Shown in pieces: positions 32,434 through 41,375 of a DNA stretch of 64,000 nucleotides (position 1 is the first letter of the stretch; the number at the start of each line of letters is the position of its first letter). The DNA lies in NCBI RefSeq assembly GCF_000236905.1, contig NC_016520.1:1240001-1304000 (forward strand). The letters run 5' to 3'. The DNA is from Tetrapisispora phaffii CBS 4417 (Eukaryota > Ascomycota > Saccharomycetes > Saccharomycetales > Saccharomycetaceae). Under the pieces are notes generated by a model. The model was not told the origin of the DNA, searched no databases, and saw nothing but the letters and a program-made list of their open reading frames with translations. The translations under genes were made by a program, and so were the position numbers.

Positions 32434-33219
32434 ACTGAGGACCATAGTAGCTAGCAAGAACGCGACCGAACCTGTTTGTTTCACCCACGCTCGCCATCAC
32501 CTCCCTGCTGTGTTTTGTCAGGGGGTCTCTTTTTCGGTTTAGGAGCCCACGATACCCACGCAGCAGTTGGTCTTAATACTTTCACGTTCTCGAGGAAACG
32601 GCAAAAAAGAAAGGTGACCTGATTGCGCCTGTGCGGTTTTGCTCTAGCAACATGGCTCGAAGACCGAGTTCAGTTGTGGTTTTTCTTGGCCAAGTAAGAG
32701 ATTGCGTAGTCTACTTTTACATTTGTTCATGCACGTTTTCTTCCTGTCTGGTTGCTCTCCGAGGGCTTGTCTAAATCAATACTTTTTCACATGCCGTCAG
32801 AACTTGTTGCACGAAAGCGGAAATGCTGGAGATAAGCGCTACGGAGTCGCAGGTAACTGGAATGTTGTGGGCAGGCTAGACCCACCCGTACAATCTGTGA
32901 ATTAATGTCTCGGCAAAGCAAGTTTTTCTGGCAATTTTCCACTTTCGTAAACCTCTTCATTGAAAAATTTTACCCTCAAATTATTTATAGCACACCAAAG
33001 ATAACGCATCACTACACTACAGCAGGTTATCTAAAAGTGATAAGGCTTTTATTAATAATTATAGGTGCTAAGTCACATATAATTATCACATTGACAATAT
33101 ATTTAATTATTGATATATATATATAGCTGTATACATATCTACTACACTTTCCGTTTCTTTCTCTTCCCTTCCTTGAAGACTGAGAGCATCTCGAATCACA
33201 GTGATAATATAAAAGTAAG

Positions 33220-36200
33220 ATGGTCGATGGGCATGGTTCTACAGGGGTAGGCATTGAATCCAGTTTAAGTTCAGGTTCTGCGGATATAAAAGATGTCGAT
33301 TCCGAGAAAATTCAAACACACAATATAGTGGTCAAGTCAAAGACAAATGCGGATACTGTGGATCTCCGTAGGTCCTCTGCAAGCACCTCAAACTCCTTCA
33401 ATTACCAATATCTTCCTTCCGGTGATTACGTAGTGGATAGAAACAAACCAAAGACGTTTTTGAATAGAGACGATCTGGAAAAAGTCACAGACTCAGAAGT
33501 TTTCCCTCAGAAACGTCTGTTCTCTTTCTTCTACTCTAAAAAAATGCCAGTCGTTCCTGCAAATGATGATGAGAGAAAGGATCTTCCACTGCTGAGAGCC
33601 AACATCATCTCGAAAATCTTCATTTGGTGGGTCGTATCGATCGTTAAAGTCGGTTACAAGAGAACTATTCAACCAAATGATCTGTTCAAAATGGATGAAA
33701 GACTGTCAATCAACAACATCTATACAAGATTCGAAAAAATATTGAATTCATATGTAGAGAAACATAGAGCTATCTACAGAGAAAACCATCCTGAGGTAAC
33801 TGAGGAAGAAGTGCATAAAAATACAACATTACCTAGGTTTACGGTGGCAAAGACTCTTATGTTTACTTTCAAAGTAGAGTACTTCATCTCCATTGTTTTT
33901 GCTGTCCTATCAAATTGTGCATCAGGTCTCCTGCCTTTAGTAACAAAGAGATTGATTACTTTTGTCGGGAAAAAGGCTTTATTCCCTGAATTACATGTCA
34001 ATGCAGGTGTCGGTTACGCCATTGGTTCCTGTGCAATGATGGTTTGTAACGGTATTCTGTTTAATCAATTCTTCTTAAGTTCTCAATTAACCGGTGCCCA
34101 AGTCAAGGCTTTGTTAACAAAAGCTATATTGAACAAAATCTTTAAAGCAGATGGTTATACCAGGCATAAGTTTCCAAATGGTGAAATTACATCTTACGTC
34201 ACCACAGATTTGGCAAGAGTCGAATTTGCTTTGTCATTTCAACCTTTCATTGCAGGTTTCCCTGCTTCATTGGCTATTTGTATTACATTATTAATTATTA
34301 ATTTAGGCCCAATCGCGTTAGTGGGTGTTGGTGTCTTCTTCGCTGTCTTCTTCGTTTCATTCTTCATTTTCAAACAAATATTGAACTTGAGAGTGGTTTC
34401 TTTGAAATTTACTGATGCAAGAGTCACAGCGATGAGAGAAGTATTAAATAACATGAAAATGGTCAAATTCTACTCATGGGAAGATGCATATGAAAAAAAT
34501 ATTACAGAAATTAGAACTAAAGAAATTAAATATGTAAGGCAACTACAATACATTAGAAATGGTATTGTGGCCTTATCGTTTTCGTTAACTAGTATTGCTT
34601 CCTTGGTCACATTCTTATGTATGTACAAAGTCAATCATGCTGGTAGAACACCTGCTAATGTTTTCTCATCTCTATCCCTATTCCAAGTTTTAAGTTTACA
34701 AATGTTCTTCTTCCCAATTGCTGTCAGTACCTCTATTGATATGTTTTTAGGTTTGGATCGTATTCAAAATTTATTACAATCTTCAGAAATGTATGATAGT
34801 TTCTATCAAAATGAAATGAAGACATTGCCACCATTAGATGAGTCAATTGCTATCAAGATGAATGATGCCTCGTTCATATGGCCAGATTATGAAAAGATGG
34901 ATAAAGAGGAAGCATTAAAAAATCCAGAAAAGGATACAAAGGGTAAGAAGAAGGATAATAGAAAGAATGCAGCTGGTGATTCCAAAAACTTTACAAACGA
35001 TAAAAATTCAGAAAATTCAATTGTTGATTTAGAAAAGACAGCCTTTACAGGATTTACTAATCTGAACTTTGAAATCAAAAAAGGTGAATTTGTTATGATT
35101 ACAGGTCCAATTGGTACTGGTAAGACTTCCTTATTGAATTCCTTTGCTGGTTTTATGGAAAAAACATCTGGTACTATCCAAATCAATGGTGATTTATTAA
35201 TGGGTGGTTACCCTTGGATTCAGAATGCAACAGTCCGTGATAACATTATATTTGGCTCTCCTTATGAAGAAGACAAATATAAAGAAGTTCTTCGTGCATG
35301 TTCATTAGAATCTGATTTAGATATACTACCAGCTGGTGATAAGACGGAAATTGGTGAGCGTGGTATCACATTGTCAGGTGGTCAAAAAGCACGTATTAAT
35401 CTTGCTAGATGTGTTTATAAAGAGAAAGATATTTATTTACTTGACGATGTTCTTAGTGCAGTCGATTCCCGTGTAGGTAAACATATTATGGACGAATGTT
35501 TAACAAAATTAATTGGTAATAAAACAAGATTATTGGCCACACATCAATTGTCTCTGATTGACAAAGCTTCTCGTATCATCGTTTTAGGTAACGATGGTTC
35601 AGTCGAAATTGGAGATGTTCAATATATGAAAGAAACTAACAAAACTTTAAAAGTTTTGTTGGAGAACACTAATCAAGCTGAAGAGGAGGAAGAGGAAGAG
35701 GAACGTATGTTGGAAGAAGAAATGATAGAGACTAAGGAAAGAGAGATCAAAGACCTTGATATTTTGGAGAAGACCTTGAGTAGAAAAGATGTGGATGAGA
35801 ATATTAACGGACGTACAATAGAAAAAGAAGAGAGGGCTGTTAATAGTATTAAATTGTCAATTTATAAGGAATACCTAAAAGCTGGTCTCAATAAATGGGG
35901 TTTTATTATATTACCCCTTTACTTGATTTTAGTCGTTGCTACTACTTTCTCTAGTTTATTTTCTTCTGTTTGGTTATCCTATTGGACTGAAAACAAATTT
36001 GAGAATAGGTCTGAAAGTTTCTATATGGGTCTATATTCATTTTTTGTTTTTGGTGCTTATATTTTCATGACAAGTCAATTTACTATATTGTGTTACATTG
36101 GTATTGGAGCTTCAAAAAATTTAAATATCCAGGCTCTAAAAAGAATTATTCATACTCCAATGTCTTTCATGGATACAACTCCTATTGGTCGTATCTTAAA

Positions 36201-37653
36201 TAGATTTACAAAAGATACAGATAGTTTAGATAACGAACTAATCGAAAATGTTCGTCTAACTGTTTCCCAGTTTGCTAATATTGTTGGTGTTTGCGTAATG
36301 TGTATTGTTTATTTACCATGGTTTGCTATTGCAGTTCCATTTTTGGTTTTTATTTTTGTTTTCATACAAAACCATTACCAAAGTGCTGGTAGAGAAATAA
36401 AACGTTTAGAAGCTATCCAAAGATCATTTGTTTATAATAATTTTAATGAAATCTTAGGCGGTATGGATACTATCAAATTTTATAAAAGTGAAGAAAGGTA
36501 CATTGCTAAGTCAGACTATTTGATCGATAAAATGAATGAAGCTGGTTATTTGACGGTTTGTGTTCAAAGATGGGTTGCTATTTTAGTTGATATGATTGCT
36601 GTTGCTTTTGCTTTAATTATCACTTTATTGTGTGTTACTAGACAATTTCATATTTCAGCATCTTCAGTTGGTGTCTTATTAACCTACGTTTTACAACTTC
36701 CTGGTTTATTCAATACTCTTTTAAGAGCTGTGTCTCAAGTTGAAAATGACATGAATAGTACCGAAAGGTTGGTATCGTATGCTACTGACTTACCTTTGGA
36801 GGCACAGTATCACAAACCTGAAACTGCACCACCTGAGTCGTGGCCTGAGGAAGGTACTATTAAATTTGAAAATGTAGATTTTGCTTATAGACCTGGTTTA
36901 CCTATTGTTTTGAAAAACATTAACTTACAAATTAATGGAACTGAGAAAATTGGTATCTGTGGCCGTACTGGTGCTGGTAAATCAACCATCATGACTGCAT
37001 TATATAGGCTAAATGAATTAACATCTGGTAGCATTTTAATTGACGATGTTGATATAAATAAGCTTGGTTTACATGAGTTGAGAAAAAAATTAGCTATTAT
37101 TCCTCAAGATCCCGTTTTGTTTAGAGGTGATATCAGAAAGAATTTGGATCCTTTCCATGAAAGAACTGATGAAGAATTATGGGATGTTTTAGTCAGAGGA
37201 GGTGCCATTGCCCCTGAAGATTTGGCTGAAACCAAAGCCCAGCATATAACAGAAGATGGTACTTCAGCTGATTTGCATAAGTTTCACTTGGATAAAGTGG
37301 TTGAAGAGGATGGCGCTAACTTTTCATTAGGTGAAAGGCAAATATTAGCTTTAACAAGAGCACTAGTTCGTAATACTAAGATTTTAATCTTAGATGAAGC
37401 CACCTCTTCTGTTGATTATGAAACAGATAGAAAGATTCAAGAACGCATTGCCACAGCATTCAGTCATTGTACGATTCTATGTATTGCGCACAGATTGAAG
37501 ACAATTTTAAATTACGACCGTATTTTAGTTTTAGAGCATGGTGAAGTTGCTGAATTTGATACACCAATGAATTTATTCAAAGATGAAACAACAATTTTCC
37601 ATAATATGTGCAAAAAATCTGATATTACTATTGATGATTTTAGCGACTTATAA
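33220..37653 (+). CDS. YOR1: ABCC-type multidrug/oligomycin exporter Yor1
   Basis: 1477 residues, the same length as S. cerevisiae Yor1. A plasma-membrane ABC transporter conferring oligomycin and organic-anion resistance and translocating phosphatidylethanolamine. Order TMD1-NBD1-TMD2-NBD2 without an MRP-type extra N-terminal membrane domain. NBD1: Walker A GPIGTGKT at 629-636, signature LSGGQ at 718-722, and Walker B ending in DDVLSAVD, which lacks the catalytic glutamate as is usual in ABCC site 1. NBD2: GRTGAGKST at 1248-1256, variant signature SLGERQ at 1369-1374, and intact DEATSSVD from 1392. An acidic linker (EEEEEEEE region) joins the halves. Start ATG at 33220. Convergent with BGL2. 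Confidence 0.97.
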   Translation: MVDGHGSTGVGIESSLSSGSADIKDVDSEKIQTHNIVVKSKTNADTVDLRRSSASTSNSFNYQYLPSGDYVVDRNKPKTFLNRDDLEKVTDSEVFPQKRLFSFFYSKKMPVVPANDDERKDLPLLRANIISKIFIWWVVSIVKVGYKRTIQPNDLFKMDERLSINNIYTRFEKILNSYVEKHRAIYRENHPEVTEEEVHKNTTLPRFTVAKTLMFTFKVEYFISIVFAVLSNCASGLLPLVTKRLITFVGKKALFPELHVNAGVGYAIGSCAMMVCNGILFNQFFLSSQLTGAQVKALLTKAILNKIFKADGYTRHKFPNGEITSYVTTDLARVEFALSFQPFIAGFPASLAICITLLIINLGPIALVGVGVFFAVFFVSFFIFKQILNLRVVSLKFTDARVTAMREVLNNMKMVKFYSWEDAYEKNITEIRTKEIKYVRQLQYIRNGIVALSFSLTSIASLVTFLCMYKVNHAGRTPANVFSSLSLFQVLSLQMFFFPIAVSTSIDMFLGLDRIQNLLQSSEMYDSFYQNEMKTLPPLDESIAIKMNDASFIWPDYEKMDKEEALKNPEKDTKGKKKDNRKNAAGDSKNFTNDKNSENSIVDLEKTAFTGFTNLNFEIKKGEFVMITGPIGTGKTSLLNSFAGFMEKTSGTIQINGDLLMGGYPWIQNATVRDNIIFGSPYEEDKYKEVLRACSLESDLDILPAGDKTEIGERGITLSGGQKARINLARCVYKEKDIYLLDDVLSAVDSRVGKHIMDECLTKLIGNKTRLLATHQLSLIDKASRIIVLGNDGSVEIGDVQYMKETNKTLKVLLENTNQAEEEEEEEERMLEEEMIETKEREIKDLDILEKTLSRKDVDENINGRTIEKEERAVNSIKLSIYKEYLKAGLNKWGFIILPLYLILVVATTFSSLFSSVWLSYWTENKFENRSESFYMGLYSFFVFGAYIFMTSQFTILCYIGIGASKNLNIQALKRIIHTPMSFMDTTPIGRILNRFTKDTDSLDNELIENVRLTVSQFANIVGVCVMCIVYLPWFAIAVPFLVFIFVFIQNHYQSAGREIKRLEAIQRSFVYNNFNEILGGMDTIKFYKSEERYIAKSDYLIDKMNEAGYLTVCVQRWVAILVDMIAVAFALIITLLCVTRQFHISASSVGVLLTYVLQLPGLFNTLLRAVSQVENDMNSTERLVSYATDLPLEAQYHKPETAPPESWPEEGTIKFENVDFAYRPGLPIVLKNINLQINGTEKIGICGRTGAGKSTIMTALYRLNELTSGSILIDDVDINKLGLHELRKKLAIIPQDPVLFRGDIRKNLDPFHERTDEELWDVLVRGGAIAPEDLAETKAQHITEDGTSADLHKFHLDKVVEEDGANFSLGERQILALTRALVRNTKILILDEATSSVDYETDRKIQERIATAFSHCTILCIAHRLKTILNYDRILVLEHGEVAEFDTPMNLFKDETTIFHNMCKKSDITIDDFSDL

Positions 37654-37820
37654 GTAGACAAAATCTAAGCACTGTATAGATTAACTGTATTTACAGTTTC
37701 TAATTTTATGTACTTTGCAAATATATACATGATAGAATCTTTAGTTCATATATGAATTTTTAAATTTAAAAATATAAGAATTTAAAACTATTAGGAGAGC
37801 AGTTGTACTCTCTTGATATT

Positions 37821-37852
<32 letters not shown>
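37821..37852. repeat. Compound (TA)6(TG)10 microsatellite
   Basis: Alternating purine-pyrimidine tract in the YOR1-BGL2 convergent spacer, which otherwise contains only 3' ends. Confidence 0.95.
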
Positions 37853-37944
37853 AATAAGCAGGCATATGAAGATGATATCCTAATGGTGAATTATGAAATA
37901 ATAATAGTCTGATAGAAAAAATAACTTATTAAATTTTCTCAAAT

Positions 37945-38883
37945 TTAAGAGAAGTTACAATCCAAAGAATATTTCAAAGTGTCATCAGAAGTGAAAACAC
38001 CCCAGTGTTTTTCGACATCGGAAGTACCGGAAGTGTTTGGCTTCCAATCTTCATCGAAAGCTTCAAAAACAACGACATCGACACCCCAAGCTCTCATAGC
38101 ACAGATACCTTGTTGCCAGAAAGTCTTAGCGTTGTCGACAGATGGGTAAGCATTTTCGTAGTTAGTACCTTCACTTGGCCAGCCGGTTTCACCGACCCAG
38201 AAAGTGATGTCAGTAGAACCCTTTGTGGTTTGAATAGTTTGTAAAGCTTGCATGATATCGTCAAAGAAAGAGTATGAAGCATTGTTCATAGTTTGACCTT
38301 GCCAGTAAGAAAAGGCGTTAGCCATAACGAAATCACTAGCTTCGATGACAGCGGCATTATAGCCAGCGACCAAGACGTTCCATGAGTCGACGGTACCGAC
38401 TTGCTTACCACTGTATGAAGAACCGTCGGAATCGTTGATGTCAGCAACAACGTCACGGACTTGGTTGATCTTGTCAGCTAATTCGGAAGCAGTTAAATCT
38501 TCACGGTATAAAGCTTCGGAACCAACTAAGAAACCGGCTATGGTTGATTGCTTTAGGGCTGGTAAGTAAGTTCGTAAGGCGGCAATTTCTGCTTGGAAAT
38601 GAGAGTCATCGGTTGGCCAAACACCTAAGAACAGTTTGAAACCTTCAGCTTCAGCAGCAGGTCCCAGGTTTTGCAAAGTGTTACAATCGGAAGCGGCGTA
38701 CACTTTAACGGTGTCTGTGTAACCTTTCAAAAGTTCTAAATCACTTTCGAATTGAGAGACACTCTTACAAGTACCGTCATTGTTCTTAACACCCAAGTTG
38801 AAAGCTAGCTCACCTAGAGCAGAAACTTGTGAAACAGTGAAAGCAGCAGCTGCTGCAGTGGAAACGAACGTAGAAAAACGCAT
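37945..38883 (-). CDS. BGL2: Endo-beta-1,3-glucanase/transglucosidase Bgl2 (GH17)
   Basis: 312 residues (S. cerevisiae 313). A major wall protein that introduces branches into 1,3-beta-glucan. Signal peptide residues 1-22, then the mature GH17 domain starting GELAFNLGVKN. Catalytic glutamates Glu123 (FLVGSEALYRED) and Glu232 (WVGETGWPSEG). No Ser/Thr stalk and no GPI signal. Codon use is strongly biased, indicating abundant product. Start ATG at 38883. Its upstream region carries the inverted-repeat cluster at 39556-39677. Confidence 0.97.
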   Translation of the reverse strand: MRFSTFVSTAAAAAFTVSQVSALGELAFNLGVKNNDGTCKSVSQFESDLELLKGYTDTVKVYAASDCNTLQNLGPAAEAEGFKLFLGVWPTDDSHFQAEIAALRTYLPALKQSTIAGFLVGSEALYREDLTASELADKINQVRDVVADINDSDGSSYSGKQVGTVDSWNVLVAGYNAAVIEASDFVMANAFSYWQGQTMNNASYSFFDDIMQALQTIQTTKGSTDITFWVGETGWPSEGTNYENAYPSVDNAKTFWQQGICAMRAWGVDVVVFEAFDEDWKPNTSGTSDVEKHWGVFTSDDTLKYSLDCNFS

Positions 38884-39555
38884 TGATGGTATCTAATGTG
38901 TTTAGTTATATGTCTTATGGGACGTTGAGCAGAATAACCAGAAGCCCATAAAAACAAAACAGCTGAAAATGAATCAAATCAAATCAAGTCAAAATATTTA
39001 TAGTGTTACGATATTCTTATGTTTGTTATTTATTTATATATGAACATTGTTTGTTGAACGATTATTTATTTTTCAAAATCAGTGGCATCTCCGGATGACG
39101 CTCCTATGAGCTCTTGGGCCCGTCCACGGGGGCAGAGAGAACACTGTAGCAAGACACCGCTAAAAGGATTCCCGTCCTGACGGTTTCCTGCGGGATCTGT
39201 CTAGAATCTTAGTGAACGCACATGTTTCCAGAGCAACTGCCGCAGCAAAAGCATGAAGAAAGGCAAAGAAGAAACAAAACCGGGCAGCGTCGTCAGACGC
39301 ACCCGCAGCACAGGCTGCAAAACATGCTGCATTTTTGATTCTATTCATAGCAACATCACAGAACGCGCCGCAGAACGTCGCCCTTGTTTCTTTTTTTCTC
39401 CTTTGTTGTCTGTGGCAAGCGGAATATCGCTATTTACGAACAATGTCTCCACGACGTCTTCTGTGCGGTGTGCGACATACAACTCTCTCTCGTCAGAAAT
39501 GGCCGCAGGCGGACACTACAAGCGCGCCCGTAAACGGGTAATGCCTGTTTTGATT

Positions 39556-39601
39556 TGTACACGTGATGTGCACGTGCCAGCACGTGCACATCACGTGTAC
39601 A
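39556..39601. repeat. Perfect 22-bp inverted repeat with four CACGTG boxes
   Basis: Arms 39556-39577 and 39580-39601 are exact reverse complements around a 2-nt CA spacer. CACGTG cores sit at 39560, 39571, 39581 and 39592, spaced 11, 10 and 11 bp, so all four face the same side of the helix. The outer cores have the RTCACRTG form preferred by Cbf1. About 670 bp upstream of BGL2. Confidence 0.95.
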
Positions 39602-39614
39602 GCAACAGGGCACA

Positions 39615-39657
39615 GTGTCACAAAAGAAGAGCGTTTCACGCTCTTCTTTTGTGACAC
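39615..39657. repeat. Perfect 20-bp inverted repeat, 3-nt loop
   Basis: Arms 39615-39634 and 39638-39657 pair perfectly around TTC. The stem contains AAAAGAAGAGCG and its complement. Only 13 bp separates it from the preceding palindrome. Confidence 0.95.
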
Positions 39658-39677
39658 GCCAGGGATTGGACCTGGCG
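39657..39677. repeat. 7-bp inverted repeat CGCCAGG / CCTGGCG
   Basis: Arms 39657-39663 and 39671-39677 flank GATTGGA. It directly abuts the previous stem. Alone this would be unremarkable; its position makes it the third hairpin in a row. Confidence 0.7.
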
Positions 39678-39809
39678 CGTCAAAGCGGATCTTCGTAATG
39701 GCTTATATGGAATAGGTGCATGGGGCATTCAAGGGCGAAAGCTTATTACAGATGGTTATACATGCGATATATTTATATATATATATATAGGTGGATGGGT
39801 GTATTAGCG

Positions 39810-41003
39810 CTACATAGTGGACAGCAGTGTCAACGAGATTGTGCAGCAGTCGCTGATTGGGATCATGCCTCTTGGGGCTGCCCCAGGTAGTTCTAGCTGG
39901 CCGTCAAAGAATTCGTGTGGGCCAGAACACCCTTCGAACATCTCCTTAGAGGCCTCAAACGATTCCAGTATGTGTTTCCACTTCCCGTACAGTACTAACA
40001 AATTTGACATTTGTGCAGCTGGGGTCTCGTCCCCGTTCTCGCTCGTCTTCTTTTCAGATTTTACTATGCTCTGTATACGAGGCAGCTCATTCTCGATACT
40101 GTCGTTCTTCTTTAGCTTTTCGTTGTAGTAATAATCACCACTATTGCACCAGATTGCTTGTGAATAACCCTCTGGGAAGGCGCTTTCTGTAAACACAGAT
40201 CCGAATTTCTTACACACACGGACATGGTACCCAAACGATGATTGGGCTCCCACATAGTCTCCGTATGCTTCTTGTGGGGCGACAACTCTCTTCTCAACGG
40301 TGTCTACTGTAACACGCACATTCACCGGCACTAACTGACTCTTTAGTTCCAGGCACTCGGATTTCCCAATGTTTATGTACTTCGTCTGTTTAAACTCTTT
40401 AGCCTTTTTGCTGTTACTTTGGTTACTATTGGTAGCTTCTGGTTTGCTCATTCTGACAGCAAGACCCTCTCTGAAACGGCCTTTATCCTCTTCATAGTAT
40501 CTCATGAATGGTAGAACAGATAATCTTGGCAATTTGCATGCATACTTGAAATATTTATGGTAATCCTTCTTGAACACGGTGTTGACCAAATATGGAGGTG
40601 TAACGAAGTATTGTAATAACGTAGCAATTAACATCGGTCTCGACAGTCTCTTCTTCGTCTCACCTTTGGTACCTTTAATATCTTCGGTGACTTCAATTGG
40701 TGTCTCTTTACCTAGATCTAAAATAATCACCTCACCAACATTGAAAATGGTAGCTGTCTTTGCAATATGATAAATGACATTTGTTGTTTGTTCTAAATTT
40801 TTACAATCGTCTGTTATACTAGTAGGTATGCAAATAGAGTAATTCAGATTTTTTGATGAAACTTTCAAGCTCTTAGTAGGTTTCTTTAAAACAACTTCTT
40901 TCTTAGCAGCATGGTTTTGCTTCTTCTTCTGCTTTGTCTGCGTAACGGACACTGCCTTTGAAAAGACAGGTTTCTCTTCTTTAAAACTCTTCTTAACGGC
41001 CAT
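39810..41003 (-). CDS. SPOUT-family putative RNA methyltransferase (YGR283C/YMR310C)
   Basis: 397 residues from the ATG at 41003. The frame continues upstream only to a GTG. S. cerevisiae has two duplicates, YGR283C and YMR310C (about 317-341 residues); the human homologue is SPOUT1/CENP-32. The fold is a SPOUT (trefoil-knot, SAM-dependent) RNA methyltransferase with an inserted OB-like domain. Visible conserved parts are NYSICIPTSITDDCKNLEQ near the domain start, KLPRLSVLPFMRYYEEDKGRFREG in the middle and GSVFTESAFPEGYSQAIWCNSGDYYYNE toward the end. The first 50 or so residues are a basic Lys-rich tail that fits nucleolar localisation. PAC-like motifs upstream fit a ribosome-biogenesis role; the substrate is not deducible here. 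Confidence 0.88.
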   Translation of the reverse strand: MAVKKSFKEEKPVFSKAVSVTQTKQKKKQNHAAKKEVVLKKPTKSLKVSSKNLNYSICIPTSITDDCKNLEQTTNVIYHIAKTATIFNVGEVIILDLGKETPIEVTEDIKGTKGETKKRLSRPMLIATLLQYFVTPPYLVNTVFKKDYHKYFKYACKLPRLSVLPFMRYYEEDKGRFREGLAVRMSKPEATNSNQSNSKKAKEFKQTKYINIGKSECLELKSQLVPVNVRVTVDTVEKRVVAPQEAYGDYVGAQSSFGYHVRVCKKFGSVFTESAFPEGYSQAIWCNSGDYYYNEKLKKNDSIENELPRIQSIVKSEKKTSENGDETPAAQMSNLLVLYGKWKHILESFEASKEMFEGCSGPHEFFDGQLELPGAAPRGMIPISDCCTISLTLLSTM

Positions 41004-41375
41004 TCCAGATGATTTCAAAGTTGAAGATCTTTTACAAGACTGTATCTCCCTCTTTCCAGTAATTTCATTAAGTAAGTATGGAACCAATACTGGAACCACC
41101 GTAACTCGCTATCATTTGTTAAATACACATCACTATTTATCTCCTCTTCTTCTAGTTATTCGATGAGCTTGAATCAAGATTGTGAGATGAGCTTGAAATT
41201 TTTTTCAGTTCGTTAATTGTGATTGAAACACTTCATAAGATTCTTACATATATAACAGTAAAAGTAGCCAGTTCTTTAAGGTAATGAGTGCATGTATGAT
41301 TAAGAGTATTTATAAAAACATGTTATTATTACTATTACTATTGCTATAGTGACATACACTAAACTTTATATACTA
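41004..41375. promoter_or_regulatory. Methyltransferase promoter with PAC-like/RRPE-like sites
   Basis: Spacer between ZUO1 (3' end) and the methyltransferase gene. TCGATGAG (41160-41167) and GAGATGAG (41184-41191) are one-mismatch PAC motifs, followed by GAAATTTTTTT as an RRPE-like element. Otherwise AT-rich. Confidence 0.4.

Larger units (their letters stand above)
31759..33219. other. Divergent regulatory region PXR1 / YOR1
   Basis: 1.46 kb. The PXR1 side holds PAC/RRPE motifs; the centre holds two CACGTG boxes; the YOR1 side holds a perfect drug-response element. GC content rises around 32430-32900. A 62-codon minus-strand ORF at 32312-32500 does not start with ATG and is not supported. 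Confidence 0.65.
38884..39809. other. Intergenic region with three inverted repeats (BGL2 promoter side)
   Basis: 926 bp between two minus-strand genes: the BGL2 promoter and the 3' region of the methyltransferase gene. It is GC-rich from about 39080 to 39700 and contains three consecutive inverted repeats. The 133-codon plus-strand ORF at 39253-39654 runs through the palindromes and has no family match. Confidence 0.65.

Noticed and set aside
39560..39597. CDEI-like RTCACRTG boxes considered as part of a point centromere
   Set aside because: No AT-rich CDEII of about 80 bp and no CDEIII (TGT...CCGAA) follows; the surroundings are GC-rich.
39253..39654. 133-codon plus-strand ORF upstream of BGL2
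   Set aside because: It runs through both perfect palindromes and has no recognisable domain; length is explained by GC content.
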